NCBI RefSeq assembly: GCF_026745355.1
Contig: NC_079206.1
Location: 25,551,845 to 25,615,844 of the forward strand
Length of the DNA stretch: 64,000 bases
Origin: Beta vulgaris subsp. vulgaris
Taxonomy: Eukaryota > Streptophyta > Magnoliopsida > Caryophyllales > Amaranthaceae
Direction: 5' to 3'
The position numbers and the translations under genes were made by a program. Of this stretch, positions 43,899 to 53,441 are shown in pieces (position 1 is the first letter of the stretch; every line of letters begins with the position of its first letter). Below the pieces are notes generated by a model. It worked only from the letters and a program-made list of their open reading frames with translations. It was not told the DNA's origin and ran no database searches.

Positions 43899-44828
43899 AT
43901 GGCAAAAACTTCAAGAAACTCACCTTTTCCAACACCAAAAACAACCGACACTTCAAAAATGGAAATTTCTTCATCTCCAACTAAAACCCTTGAAACCGAA
44001 TAATTCAAGAAAACCCCATAGAGGAACACAATTAGAATCTCCTAGAAGGAGCATGCGAGAGAAAATTGATTGGGGAAGACGATGAAGAAGAAACCCCGGA
44101 ACAATCTCAGGGGGAAGAAGAAGAAACTGCACCTGTTCCTTCCAAAGGAACTGTTTCTTCGTCTTCCAAGAAAAGGGTGAACGAAGTGAATCTAGGTATG
44201 TTTTGGGTTTTTGCGTCGATTTAGAATGGGCTATAAAATGAATTTCTAGAATTAACCTCCATTCTAAAGGAACAAGGCATGGAATTCTTGTTTGAATTCG
44301 CCTTTAATAATGCTCTTGTTCCTCTAGCTATGGATGAGTTTGTGCAAATTTTGTTAATACTAATGGAACTTGCACAACTGAGGTTAGAGGAAAGAAAATA
44401 AGGTTTAATCAAGCAACTTTAAGCAAAGTATGGGAAGTTCCTTGCAAAGGAACTGATTTGTATTTAAAAGGAAAGGAACTGTTTCCTTTCCGAATTTTCC
44501 TCAAGACAAATCTTAGAATATTTTGGAGGAACAGCTGGCCAAAACAAATTAACCATAACCTACTCTCTCCCCTTCACAAAGTGCTGTTTAACTTGGTTTG
44601 GAGAGCACTCATTCCTCGAACTGAAAAGAGGAATGAAGTGGGTCTCTTGGATATGTGTTACATGTTTTGCTTGGACCACCACATACAAATTAATTTCCCT
44701 TCCCTCTTCATTCAACACTTAACCCACTGCATTGAGAATAATTGTGTTATTGGCTACGGTGCATTGAATGATCTCCCTCTTCATTCAACACTTAACCCAC
44801 TGCATTGAGAATAATTGTGTTTTTTTTG
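43899..44828 (+). pseudogene. Third frame after RNase H (env position), broken
   Basis: ATG at 43899 (MAKTSRNSPFPTPKT) opens a Ser/Thr-rich N-terminus that ends at a stop near 44002. Later phases carry IRFNQATLSKVWEVPCKGTD (about 44400-44455) and LYLKGKELFPFR, and in a further phase LSPLHKVLFNLVWRAL, LIPRTEKRNEVGLLDMCYM and INFPSLFI. These resemble the plant-specific retroelement domain sometimes called Transposase_32 (PF20167-like), found in the same place in SIRE/Maximus elements where an env-like gene has been proposed. I see no signal peptide or transmembrane segment. The frame ends at the rearranged junction with the 3' LTR. Confidence 0.55.
44701..44821 (+). repeat. 48 bp exact direct duplication at the ORF3 / 3' LTR junction
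   Basis: Bases 44701-44748 are repeated exactly at 44774-44821. Then a run of T and GAGGAACAAACTAAG of the LTR follow. The purine tract and the first 30-odd bases of the LTR are gone. Confidence 0.93.
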
Positions 44829-46167
44829 AGGAACAAACTAAGTAGTGAACTAATGAATTATTTAATTGTATGGTGTCTAAGGTATCAATGCAAGAAACTG
44901 GGAGAATACGAAGTCAATGAAGAAGTCAAGAGAGGATTTCAAAGGCTAAGTAAAGAAGTTTCTATGTTGATACTGGAGCAAGCATTGGATCAAGAATAAT
45001 AGAAGCTAGGCGTTTTATTTTCTAGTTCCAATGTAAAGGAACAAAGAAAGAATAATGGTAAGGAACTGTGGCAGAATATTTGAGAATGAGCATTTGTTCC
45101 TTTGTAAGGAACAAACTAAGTGGCACTTAGAAATATGTTAAAGGAACTGAATTAATATAAGGAACTAGACTTAGGCGTGTAATTAGTGTAACGGTTAAAA
45201 TGATAATGGAGTAAGTCATGCCTAGATTATAGGAAATTAGTTATTTCTAATTTCAAATGATAAAATCAGTTTTAAAAAAGAAAATCTGTTTTGGAAAAGA
45301 TTTTATTTTTCGGAAAATAAGAAAATAAATATCCGGTTGTTAGAAAGATTTTATTTCAAAGATATTATTTTCTTAAAGATTAGAAATTCAGATTTAAAGA
45401 TAAAAAGAGTTTATAAAAACTGATTTTCGGACAATGCTCAAGGAACTCCTATTATTTAGGAGTAATGGCTGCATTTTATCCACGTTCATTTATAATTCAT
45501 GGGATCATGGGACATGATGTAAAACGTATTCCTTAGGGGAAGGAACATCATGGGTAAATGGACTAAAACGTGTACTCTAACATTAATTCCACGTTCTTCA
45601 TGATTAACACTATAAATATAGAAGTCTAGATAAGTTCCAAATTGTGTCTGACTAAGTAATTAAGTGAGTTTAACTTATTAAGTGTCAGTGCCTTCATTCT
45701 CTCATAATAACCATTTGTTCTTCTTGCCTTCTTACTCTAATTCCACTAAGCTTATTTCGATCAATTGTATTTTGGTTTTTGGGGTAAGGGAACTTTGAGT
45801 GAAGTTCTGTAAGAGAAAGGCTTTGAGTGAAGCTTGTATGTGTGAGAAAACTTCGAGTGAAGTTGAGAGGAACTGCTGTTAAGGGAACAGTGGTTCAGGA
45901 ACTTGAGTTTAGGAACTCAAGGTGTGGCTCGAGTTAGAATTAGGTTGTAACAGAGTTGTTTGGCCTAATTAGTGAAAGTGTTGAGTTTAAAACCCTAGTG
46001 GTCGAGGTTGTTTCTTCTTGTTGGGCCCAAGAAGTTTTTCCTCGTAAAAATCCCTTGTGTTCCTTTAGCTTGTTTATTCGTTTAAGTTTTAATTTCCGCA
46101 AAAAGTTACGTTTATTTCTACACCTACAATTCACCCCCCGTCTTGTAGTGTTCCTAAGGAAATAACA
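44829..46167 (+). repeat. 3' LTR of the SIRE/Maximus-like element, 5' end missing
   Basis: It matches the left LTR from its AGGAACAAACTAAGTAGTG onward. It contains a 12 bp extra segment (AATGAAGAAGTC-like) near 44915 relative to the left copy. It ends at ATAACA (46167). Confidence 0.92.
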
Positions 46168-46564
46168 TATCTTATATGAGTTTCTTGAACCAACCTATAC
46201 TGATTATTTTTAGGGTGCTTAAAACATTATTTGGTTATTCTATTGCATAAATATTGACATGAACCGATATTTTGTAGAGACCAGCAATGGGCAACATAAT
46301 TCCTGACTGTGTTGTACCCGCAACCCTGAACTCAATCTTTGGTTCATTTTGACCATCTATGGATTCATGACGCGGAAATCTACACTAAACAAGTTCCTAA
46401 TTTGTCCGCACTGATTCCCGATATCCAATTAGGTTTATGATTCTTTCTTTAAAATTATTGGCGACTTCAAAACATTTTCAATACAAAACCTTTATAGTGG
46501 GGGTAGTCAAATCTAATACGTGCTCATCCCGCGTAGGTTAAATAAAAAACACGCCTACAGAAGT

Positions 46565-47587
46565 CGATCATCGATCACTGAGAGATTTAATGGGGAACAA
46601 CTTACCATTTGGAGGGAAAATTATTATTCGTGGTGATTTCAGACAAGTGTTATTAGTGCTTCGAAACGGGACAAGGCCTCATATGAAAGATGTGTCATTT
46701 ATCAAGTCCCCTATTTAGAGACACGCCAGTATTTTATAATTGAGAAAAAATAATGAGATCAAGAGATGACAACACATTTGCTACTTGATTGCTCTCAATT
46801 GGCAATGGAAATGAACAAATGATAACTGCCAAACCATATGGTCATACTATCAATTGATGATGTCTCGATTGAAATATTGATTGACCAGGTTTTTCCAAAA
46901 CTAAGTCAGCATGTGGAGTGAGGAAATTGCATTGTATGATTGAAAGGGTCATCATCATACTCCTCAATGAAGATGATGACAAGATAGAGGATAAGGTTGT
47001 TGAGAAGTTTTTCAGAGAAGGAAAAACATACTATTCGATTGATTATATTCCCGAAGATGGGAGAAATTTTTATTAGCAACAGTTTTCGAATTCAATTCTA
47101 GCTTTGGGATTGCCTCCTCATGCTCACTCTAAAACATGTGTTACTTTTAATGCTTTTGAGAAACATTGATCCTAAAAATGGGCTCTAAAATTAAACACGG
47201 TTGCTTTGTCGTTCACTTAAAGACTAGTATTTTGTAGATGCTGAGATTTTAACAGGGCATTCTAGGGGAAGCAAGTATTTTTTTCCCCAAAATTTCGTTG
47301 ACGAGTGCTGAAGATATAAAATTGCCATTTGAGCTGGTTAGAAAGCAATTTCAATGATGGTTAGTTTCTCCTTGACAATAAACAAGTCTTGGGGGCAAAC
47401 TATATACCCCATGTTCGCATATACCTACCAGATCATGTATTCATCCACAACCAGCTATATGTGGCATTATTACGGGGAACCTCATAAAAACAACAAAGAT
47501 TGTGGTAAAAAAAGAAAAAGTACAAGGACATCAAGGGGTTTTACAAAGAACATTGTATATAAAGAACTTTTATTACCTTCTAAATAG
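46565..47587 (+). pseudogene. Helitron Pif1-like helicase, C-terminal half
   Basis: Continues the gene cut at 35365: SLRDLMGNNLPFGGKIIIRG and DFRQVLLVLRNGTRPHM (helicase motif III region), then decayed sequence. FPKISLTSAEDIKLPFEL-like phases follow, then MMVSFSLTINKSWGQTI (47354; motif V/VI, normally SFALTINKAQGQT) and KNIVYKELLLPSK with a stop at 47587. Its position and phase relative to the GAAGT duplication show that the intervening 11.2 kb is an insertion. Confidence 0.87.
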
Positions 47588-48120
47588 TTGTAATCGATGT
47601 ATACAATCTTGAAATATCACTTTCTAATAATAAGAGCACAATGTAACTGATTGAAAAATAGTCATGTTTCTACCTAATTTATGTACTTTACTCTTATGAT
47701 GTACTTCATAATAATCTCATGTTCATATCGTTATCGTATAGTCTTCAACTAATTGCATCATTACGGTAATGATATTATTTCGATACCTAACATATTGTAA
47801 TGTGATGTGGATGTACATATATTATATGTTAGTCATTTCTAAATTATATATATTTCGGTATTTTTACTAACCATCTATCTAAATTAAATTAATATTTTAC
47901 ATAGCTTGAAAGAAGCTAAATTTAATTATGCAATCTGATTGTATTAAGATGCAATGGGATTAGTTTTACATGCTTCACCAACTGAGCCTGCTGAAGGAAA
48001 CTCTATTAAAAGATATTTAGCACTAATGGATAAAACGTAACTCTATTCTAATTAAATGAGTCATATTTTCATACCATTTCTATATTCATTTAACACAAAA
48101 TGTTCCCAACACTATTGAAT
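47588..48120. other. AT-rich spacer inside the Helitron
   Basis: Nothing recognised between the helicase stop and the RPA-like gene. Confidence 0.4.
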
Positions 48121-49140
48121 TTCATACTCGCACGTAGACAATTATAAAGTTAACCCTTTGGAATGAATTTGTGCACATACTTGGAGATGAACATCTTAAT
48201 ACTAAAGCTAATTTTTGTCCAATTCTTTCTGCATGTGGTCTTCATGTAAAGAGTGTATGTGGCACACTATTGAACTACATGAATTATCAGGATTTGCATT
48301 TTATTTCCGTTTTTGAAAGTGTGATATTAATCTGTGATAGTGGTTTTATGTGTTTCTTAAACATAGGTCGGACATATCTTACACCAGAATTTACTTTAAC
48401 AAAGTGGATGAATTAACTATTTCCTTATCTTCATGGTATGCGCAAGATAATAATATTCATGTTTATCTAACATTACTATTTTTATTGAATTACTTTATCT
48501 TCTAAATTTATGGGTATGAATCCGATAAAATAGTGAAAAAAGGGTTGTTTGGTTTCACTCAACTTCTTTCTCCTTATACAATCATCCATTGATATTTTGA
48601 ATGCTCCTCGAATCTGATTAGCTACCTTACATGTCGTGAGAAAAGTCAATAATTAAACTCTTACTCTTCATTTTTTAAAATAACATAAACCTATACGCAA
48701 ATAAATAACTTTGAATCATTTTGCAGGTACGATATTGTTGAGTTATTGCCAATGCATGTCATTTTGAGCATGTGGACAATATCGTATGAAACATGTCGTC
48801 GTTGTCTCAAAAAGGTTGACATTTTCCAAGGAGTTCCTAAATATGAATCTTGTGATCTTACGAATGTTGTAGCCATTCCAATATATAATTCTCAATCTCA
48901 TATAATCTCTATTATCAAACAACCAGTTTTACTTAATTTGATAAATTGATATCTTATATTATTAACATATTGTTAGTTCAACTTACAATATGTGATAGAA
49001 GTTGTACTTTAAAAGTCACAATGTTTCATGACCTTGCACAACTCATTTTGAGATGCCCAACTAAGGACATAAAATTAACACTTCAACAGGTTATCATCTA
49101 TTACAAACTAGCTCGCATTGCATTTAAATACACTGCATAA
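48121..49140 (+). pseudogene. RPA1-like single-strand DNA-binding protein of the Helitron
   Basis: Exon-like pieces: LWNEFVHILGDEHLNTKANF-like start (about 48150-48210); HRSDISYTRIYFNKVDE (about 48366-48412); CRRCLKKVDIFQGVPKYESC (48800-48860) followed by DLTNVVAIPIY, the RPA C-terminal zinc ribbon with its first Cys pair and one later Cys; and CTLKVTMFHDLAQLILRCPT (about 49000-49060). Plant Helitrons often carry RPA-like genes that may protect single-stranded intermediates. The fourth zinc ligand appears to be Asp in place of Cys-Gly. Introns and stops separate the pieces, so it is probably not functional. Confidence 0.6.
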
Positions 49141-49480
49141 TTTTGAATCCTATATTTCCCCTTTGGAGAATTGTGTTTATGTAAAATGATATTTTCAAAA
49201 CTTGGATACAAATCCTTCTCTTGGATTATACGTCCACTGATACAAGAGTTCAATCCACATCATTCTTATATTGTTACCTATGTGTTGCAGGTCGACTGGG
49301 CTGAAGAGTGCAAGTGGTTAACTAACCAAGCACCTATTGAAACACTAGAGATTTCATTTACTTTCTTTGTTATTATATTGTTACATTATAAATATTTTTT
49401 CACTTAGATAAACTTTATAAATCTATAAATTAATACCAAGTGTAATTACGCAACTAATTTAATTCCAATATATATTTTAC

Positions 49481-49505
49481 ACGCATTGCGTGCATATAAG
49501 GCTAG
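49481..49505 (+). other. Helitron 3' terminus: hairpin plus CTAG
   Basis: ACGCATTGCGT forms a short GC stem, followed by GCATATAAGG and CTAG at 49502-49505; the next base is T, as expected for A/T target insertion. Confidence 0.8.
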
Positions 49506-52127
49506 TTGTAAGTAACACAACACAATAGCACAAGGCAGACTGAGTTTACGACTATATATAATTTTTTTCATTCAATTGACTTGATTTCATCAAATGTTCT
49601 ATTTGAAGAAGTTTGATATACGTATAAACGGATAAAACTTGGAGTACTTAATGGTTAGTTTACCCACTACTAACATACATATAGTACATGGCAAAATCTA
49701 ACATACCATTGACAATTAGTCCCTAGTCCCTCCAACCTCTAAAAAATCCCCAATTTTCCTTTTTATATTTGCTAATGCACATTCGCTATTATTAATATCT
49801 TGAATTATATATTAATAGAATTATTAAATTTTGCTTTTCTCAATATACTCATTGATGAAACAAATTAAAGAAGATCATCATAACCATATTTTTTCTTATA
49901 TATAAAAAAAATTAATATTCTATTTACTTATAAATAATGTCAAGTTTAGGAATGAGAAACTTTTTAAGGAGATAGATAGTGTATTTCATAATGATCTATT
50001 AAGAAGCGAATAATATACCGGCTGAATAGATGTAATTATATCCCATAGAGATATTTAGACATGCTCCATATATATCCATCCTTTTGGGGACTCCCCTTAC
50101 CTGAATTAAAACTAGAGTATTATTCAACAGCGGGAAAAAAATTGAAAAAAGCAGGAACGACAAAGGAGAAGCAGCTGGTCCAGATCCAGGCTGTTGTTAA
50201 TTGTGACTTACTTACATGATTAATGCTTATCTCTTGAAAAAAGATTTCAAAGGTTATTTATTTATGAGTTATGATAAAGAAAAGGTGATGAGGGCAACAT
50301 TCCTCAGACACGTGTAGATTATAGAACGGCAAGAGCACACGTCAACGTGATTGTTAGATATAAGTAGACCCCTTGAAAATCAATTGCTTGCAACTCATGC
50401 TTCCACGTGGACTTTATGATCACGCATTTGGCATGTGCTCCCTATCTTCTAAATTTCATGGGTTGTCGTAATACTACTATTAGTAAGTCTTTGGTAGTCC
50501 TCACGTGCCCAACAACCATGTCGAATCCTTCTTTCTTTCTTTTATGTCAACTAATAAATTTTTATATGACCAAACAATGACTAATGCTTTTTAAAAAGGT
50601 GCCATGTTAGAAATCAATGTCCAAATTAAGCTTTCTCCTTCAGGATCATGTTAAGAGTTGTTCTTTTGTCATTAATTTCAACTTTTAATCCGTGTAAAGT
50701 TACTTTTTTGGAACTTCTAATTCTCAATGTTAGACTTAGATTTACATATTATGGAGAGGAGAATAATAGATAGATTTTTTTGGGGGGCTTGTTTGTTAAG
50801 GATTTTGTATAATATATAAAACTAAAGATAACAATTTTTTTGACAATATATATAGTTTGTGTTTATGCTAAAATTTGCCTCTTACGACAGAATTGAAGTT
50901 AGGGACGATTTAACCAGATTATGAATGTGATAATGCAAGGAATGAATGCAAAGGGGATTCAAGGGACGAACACACAGAAATGGTGACGCGGAAAACCCCA
51001 ATAAAGGTGGGTAAAAACCATGGGTGGAGATGGTTCCACCAATCTACTATTAGTGATTGTCGTTTCAGATAAGTGAAAATCGTTACAGCTTAAATTTTGA
51101 TCTAAGTACAAATGTAGAATGTAAATGAGAATAATAATCAATAGCTCTTTCTCTTGTATGCTTTTTGTATCAAATATGTCGTATGTTTCTCTTTGGCTTT
51201 TTCTGCTTAAATACCCTATTATTCCACTAAGAGTTTACAACGGTAATTCTTCCTTGATTATAGCTAGGAGATTCTCCTTGCCAAGCTCAACAAACAAAAT
51301 CCGCTTCCTTACTTCGTGCAACTGATTTCCCTTAACGGCTTTGCTAGCTGAATTATGGCAGGGTCATGACCCTCCTTTCTCGCACAATTGGTTACTAAGT
51401 TAATTGACTCGATCTTCGCGCCTCTCTGTCGCGCCTTAGTGTCAAAATCGCTGTGTCATTGCGTCAATGTCATCCGGTAAAAATCAGTCATAACAGTTTG
51501 TTGATAGAATGATAGTTCAATTAAACGTAACAACGAAAGTAAGACCTACACCTATTGTAGTAACAAAAATCAATACTCACATGATCATGATTACCAAAAA
51601 CTATGCAAGCTTTACGTCACTCCAAAAAACCATTGCAATTTATCGCATATCATCGTGTACACCTATTACTACTGCAACACTAGAAGTTACATGCAAGGTT
51701 ATCTGATACATTGTTTAAAAACTATAAGTTTTCAGGTTTAATGGTTACTCGTTTTTTTTTTTTTTTCTTCTTATTTGGAATTATGTACTAGTTAAAATTT
51801 GAGAGTCTTCTAAATTTTTTCAATATATATTAAAAAATATAGTCATGTGATCTTGTTTGATTCGTCTTAATGAGTATTTATTAATATTTACTCGTTGTAA
51901 TTTTTACTACTATGTAATTACAAGATATTTAAAGTCAAAAAAGTGCATTAGCAAACTTGCATAATTAAATTAGGAAGAAGAAAAAAATAGAGGAAGTACT
52001 TATCATTGCCTTAATTCATCAAAGGTAGTTTGACACCATTAAGGATCTTTAGATACTTGCTTACTTAACTTTGGCTCAAACTTCAAGTATGTAACAGGGT
52101 TGACTAACTAAAAGTAAATCTAACGAC
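49506..52127. other. Unassigned stretch of 2.6 kb
   Basis: AT-rich, with no open frame that resembles a known protein and no clear element ends. A roughly 30 bp segment near 50410-50455 resembles 22355-22400, which hints at an old dispersed repeat. Confidence 0.4.
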
Positions 52128-52308
52128 TAGTGGCGGAATTTCATGGGATCGTGGGAGCCCTGGTCCCGATCAACTTCTAAATTTTCCTAGAAATAAAGTT
52201 GACAATGTAAATTTCATAAATAGAATAGGTTAATTTTTATATTTCACCTCTTTTAAAAATGCAAATTATAATTTTGGCCCTCTAAAATATATTTTTGGTT
52301 CCGCCTGT
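52128..52308. mobile_element. hAT-like MITE
   Basis: Ends TAGTGGCGGAA and TTCCGCCTGT are short imperfect inverted repeats of the CAGTGGCGGA hAT type. The flanks CTAACGAC (52120-52127) and CTAATGAC (52309-52316) are an 8 bp duplication with one difference. 181 bp, non-coding. Confidence 0.65.
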
Positions 52309-52601
52309 CTAATGACACATCTAGCATTATACGGAGTTTGGTATCACAGCTCACAATAATGGATTGAGGCTCTAGACGTGGTGTTGACAAGACCATAATA
52401 TGAAAATTATGCTCATGAAATGAAATTTGCCAACTGATAAAATCACATAACAACAAAAAAAGATCTAAATATAGGTAGCCTTTGTAATTTGACTTTTTCA
52501 ATTACCAAAACTTACGACAATTAACACGATGAGTACATAGTACATACATACACTATATAGTGCATGGTTTTTTTAGCTTCACTCAAACAACTTAATTTAT
52601 A

Positions 52602-52797
52602 CGAAGCAAACTTTGGCCTAACGGTAAAAACTTAGTTTCATGATTTTAAGGTCATGGGATCAATCCCATTAAGGGCTATTTGGGTTGAGGTTTCCCTTAC
52701 CATATCCCCGCCTCCTTCCAAGAAGTCTGACCTGCAAATCTAGCTGGTTATACCTGTACGAAATGTCAGTTCAGTAAGGTCCTTCATATTATTAGAA
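52602..52797 (+). mobile_element. tRNA-derived SINE with perfect 17 bp TSD
   Basis: A 196 bp body flanked by AAACAACTTAATTTATA at 52585-52601 and again at 52798-52814. Near the 5' end, TTGGCCTAACGGTAAAA (box A) and GGTCATGGGATCAATCCC (box B) form a pol III promoter. The body TCTGACCTGCAAATCTAGCT recurs in reverse at 20500-20620. It would depend on LINE enzymes in trans. Confidence 0.88.
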
Positions 52798-52814
52798 AAA
52801 CAACTTAATTTATA

Positions 52815-53279
52815 TGATTAGATCATTTCCCTTTGAGGCAATGAAATGAAATACCACTAGATTACCCAAAAAAAAAAAAACATTGATTAGATCAAAATTG
52901 AGGAATTTAGTAATTTTGCTCCATTACCCTCCTGTCAACGTGTCCTTTCTAGTGCATTAAAGAAATTTTAAGATTCACCAAAAAAAAAAAAATTATAAGA
53001 AAATTGCCAGCATTGTGTTAGTTTACATTTTGTATTTTTTTGGCTATCTAGCAGAATTGTGTTAAAATTCCAAAAAAGGGGGTCTATTTTAGAACTCTTA
53101 TCTACCAGCTGTGTTCTTATGTCCTATGTGATCCAATGTCAACCGTGTAAGAAAATAACAGCATGATCCAAGTCACAAAGATTTTGTAAATAAAGGCCAA
53201 CACTGTCGAAAAGGCTACTAGTGTCCTTCCGGTAAAGGCTTCTTAAATGTGGTGCTTAAGAAAGATTGGTTTGTTGGTA
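52815..53279. other. Unassigned stretch
   Basis: Two A-runs (52868 and 52980) and no supported gene. Confidence 0.4.
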
Positions 53280-53394
53280 GGACTTGAAAAAATTGACCCA
53301 ATTCGACATTTCGATCCGAACCTACTCGAAAATAAGCGGGTTAGGGTTTGAATTTTTGACTCATTTAATTAAATGAGTTGACACAATTAACCCG
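53280..53394. repeat. Left half of an older ACCCG/GGGTT-rich repeat split by a LINE
   Basis: Short words TTGACCCAATTCGAC, GCGGGTTAGGG and AATTAACCC resemble the text at 58950-59345 on the other side of the LINE (GGGTAACCCG, GGGTTATG, GACCCGAAC). This suggests one repeat interrupted by the LINE. Element class not determined. Confidence 0.4.
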
Positions 53395-53441
53395 TTTTTT
53401 CTTTTTTTTTTTTTTTTTTTTGAGGGGAAAGAGTTATTGCA

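Larger units (their letters stand above)
36515..46167 (+). mobile_element. SIRE/Maximus-like Ty1/copia element
   Basis: The left LTR (36515-37873) starts TGTTGAACCCTAATTTTGAT and ends ATAACA, with a PBS at 37876. The right LTR (44829-46167) ends ATAACA and lacks its first bases. Flanks AATCT (36510-36514) and TATCT (46168-46172) agree in four of five bases. The order gag, protease, integrase, RT, RNase H is that of copia. LTRs over 1.3 kb, a long coiled-coil gag with two zinc knuckles and an extra frame after RNase H fit the SIRE/Maximus lineage. By hand the LTRs differ at about 16 substitutions and a few indels, so the insertion is fairly recent. Confidence 0.93.
35366..46559 (+). mobile_element. 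Solo LTR (gypsy-type) inserted in the Helitron, itself split by a copia element
   Basis: The sequence begins TGTAGACACATAATCG at 35366 and ends CACGCCTACA at 46559 (TGTAG...CTACA). It is flanked by a perfect 5 bp duplication GAAGT (35361-35365 and 46560-46564) inside the helicase reading frame. After removing the copia element at 36515-46167 and one of its TSD copies, about 1.5 kb remain, without gag or pol. That fits one LTR left by recombination between two. A TATA box (CCTATAAATAGG, 35971-35982) lies about 600 bp from its start. An alternative is a short non-coding LTR element. Confidence 0.75.
31180..49505 (+). mobile_element. Autonomous-type Helitron remnant, split by nested LTR elements
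   Basis: Plus-strand Rep, Pif1-like helicase and RPA-like genes in the order of plant Helitrons. The 3' end has the classical short hairpin (ACGCATTGCGT) followed a few bases later by CTAG and then T (49502-49506). The 5' end is not fixed: AT-rich sequence near 31180-31200 (TACTATATAATATAGATT) resembles Helitron 5' termini, and coding starts near 31480. The helicase gene is cut by an insertion at 35366-46564. Without it the Helitron would be about 7.1 kb. All genes contain breaks. Confidence 0.85.

Noticed and set aside
43553..43984. 143-residue frame after RNase H
   Set aside because: Poly-Phe and Lys/Ile low complexity from T-runs and ATCCGAAAA repeats; the ATG at 43899 in another phase fits the third ORF better.
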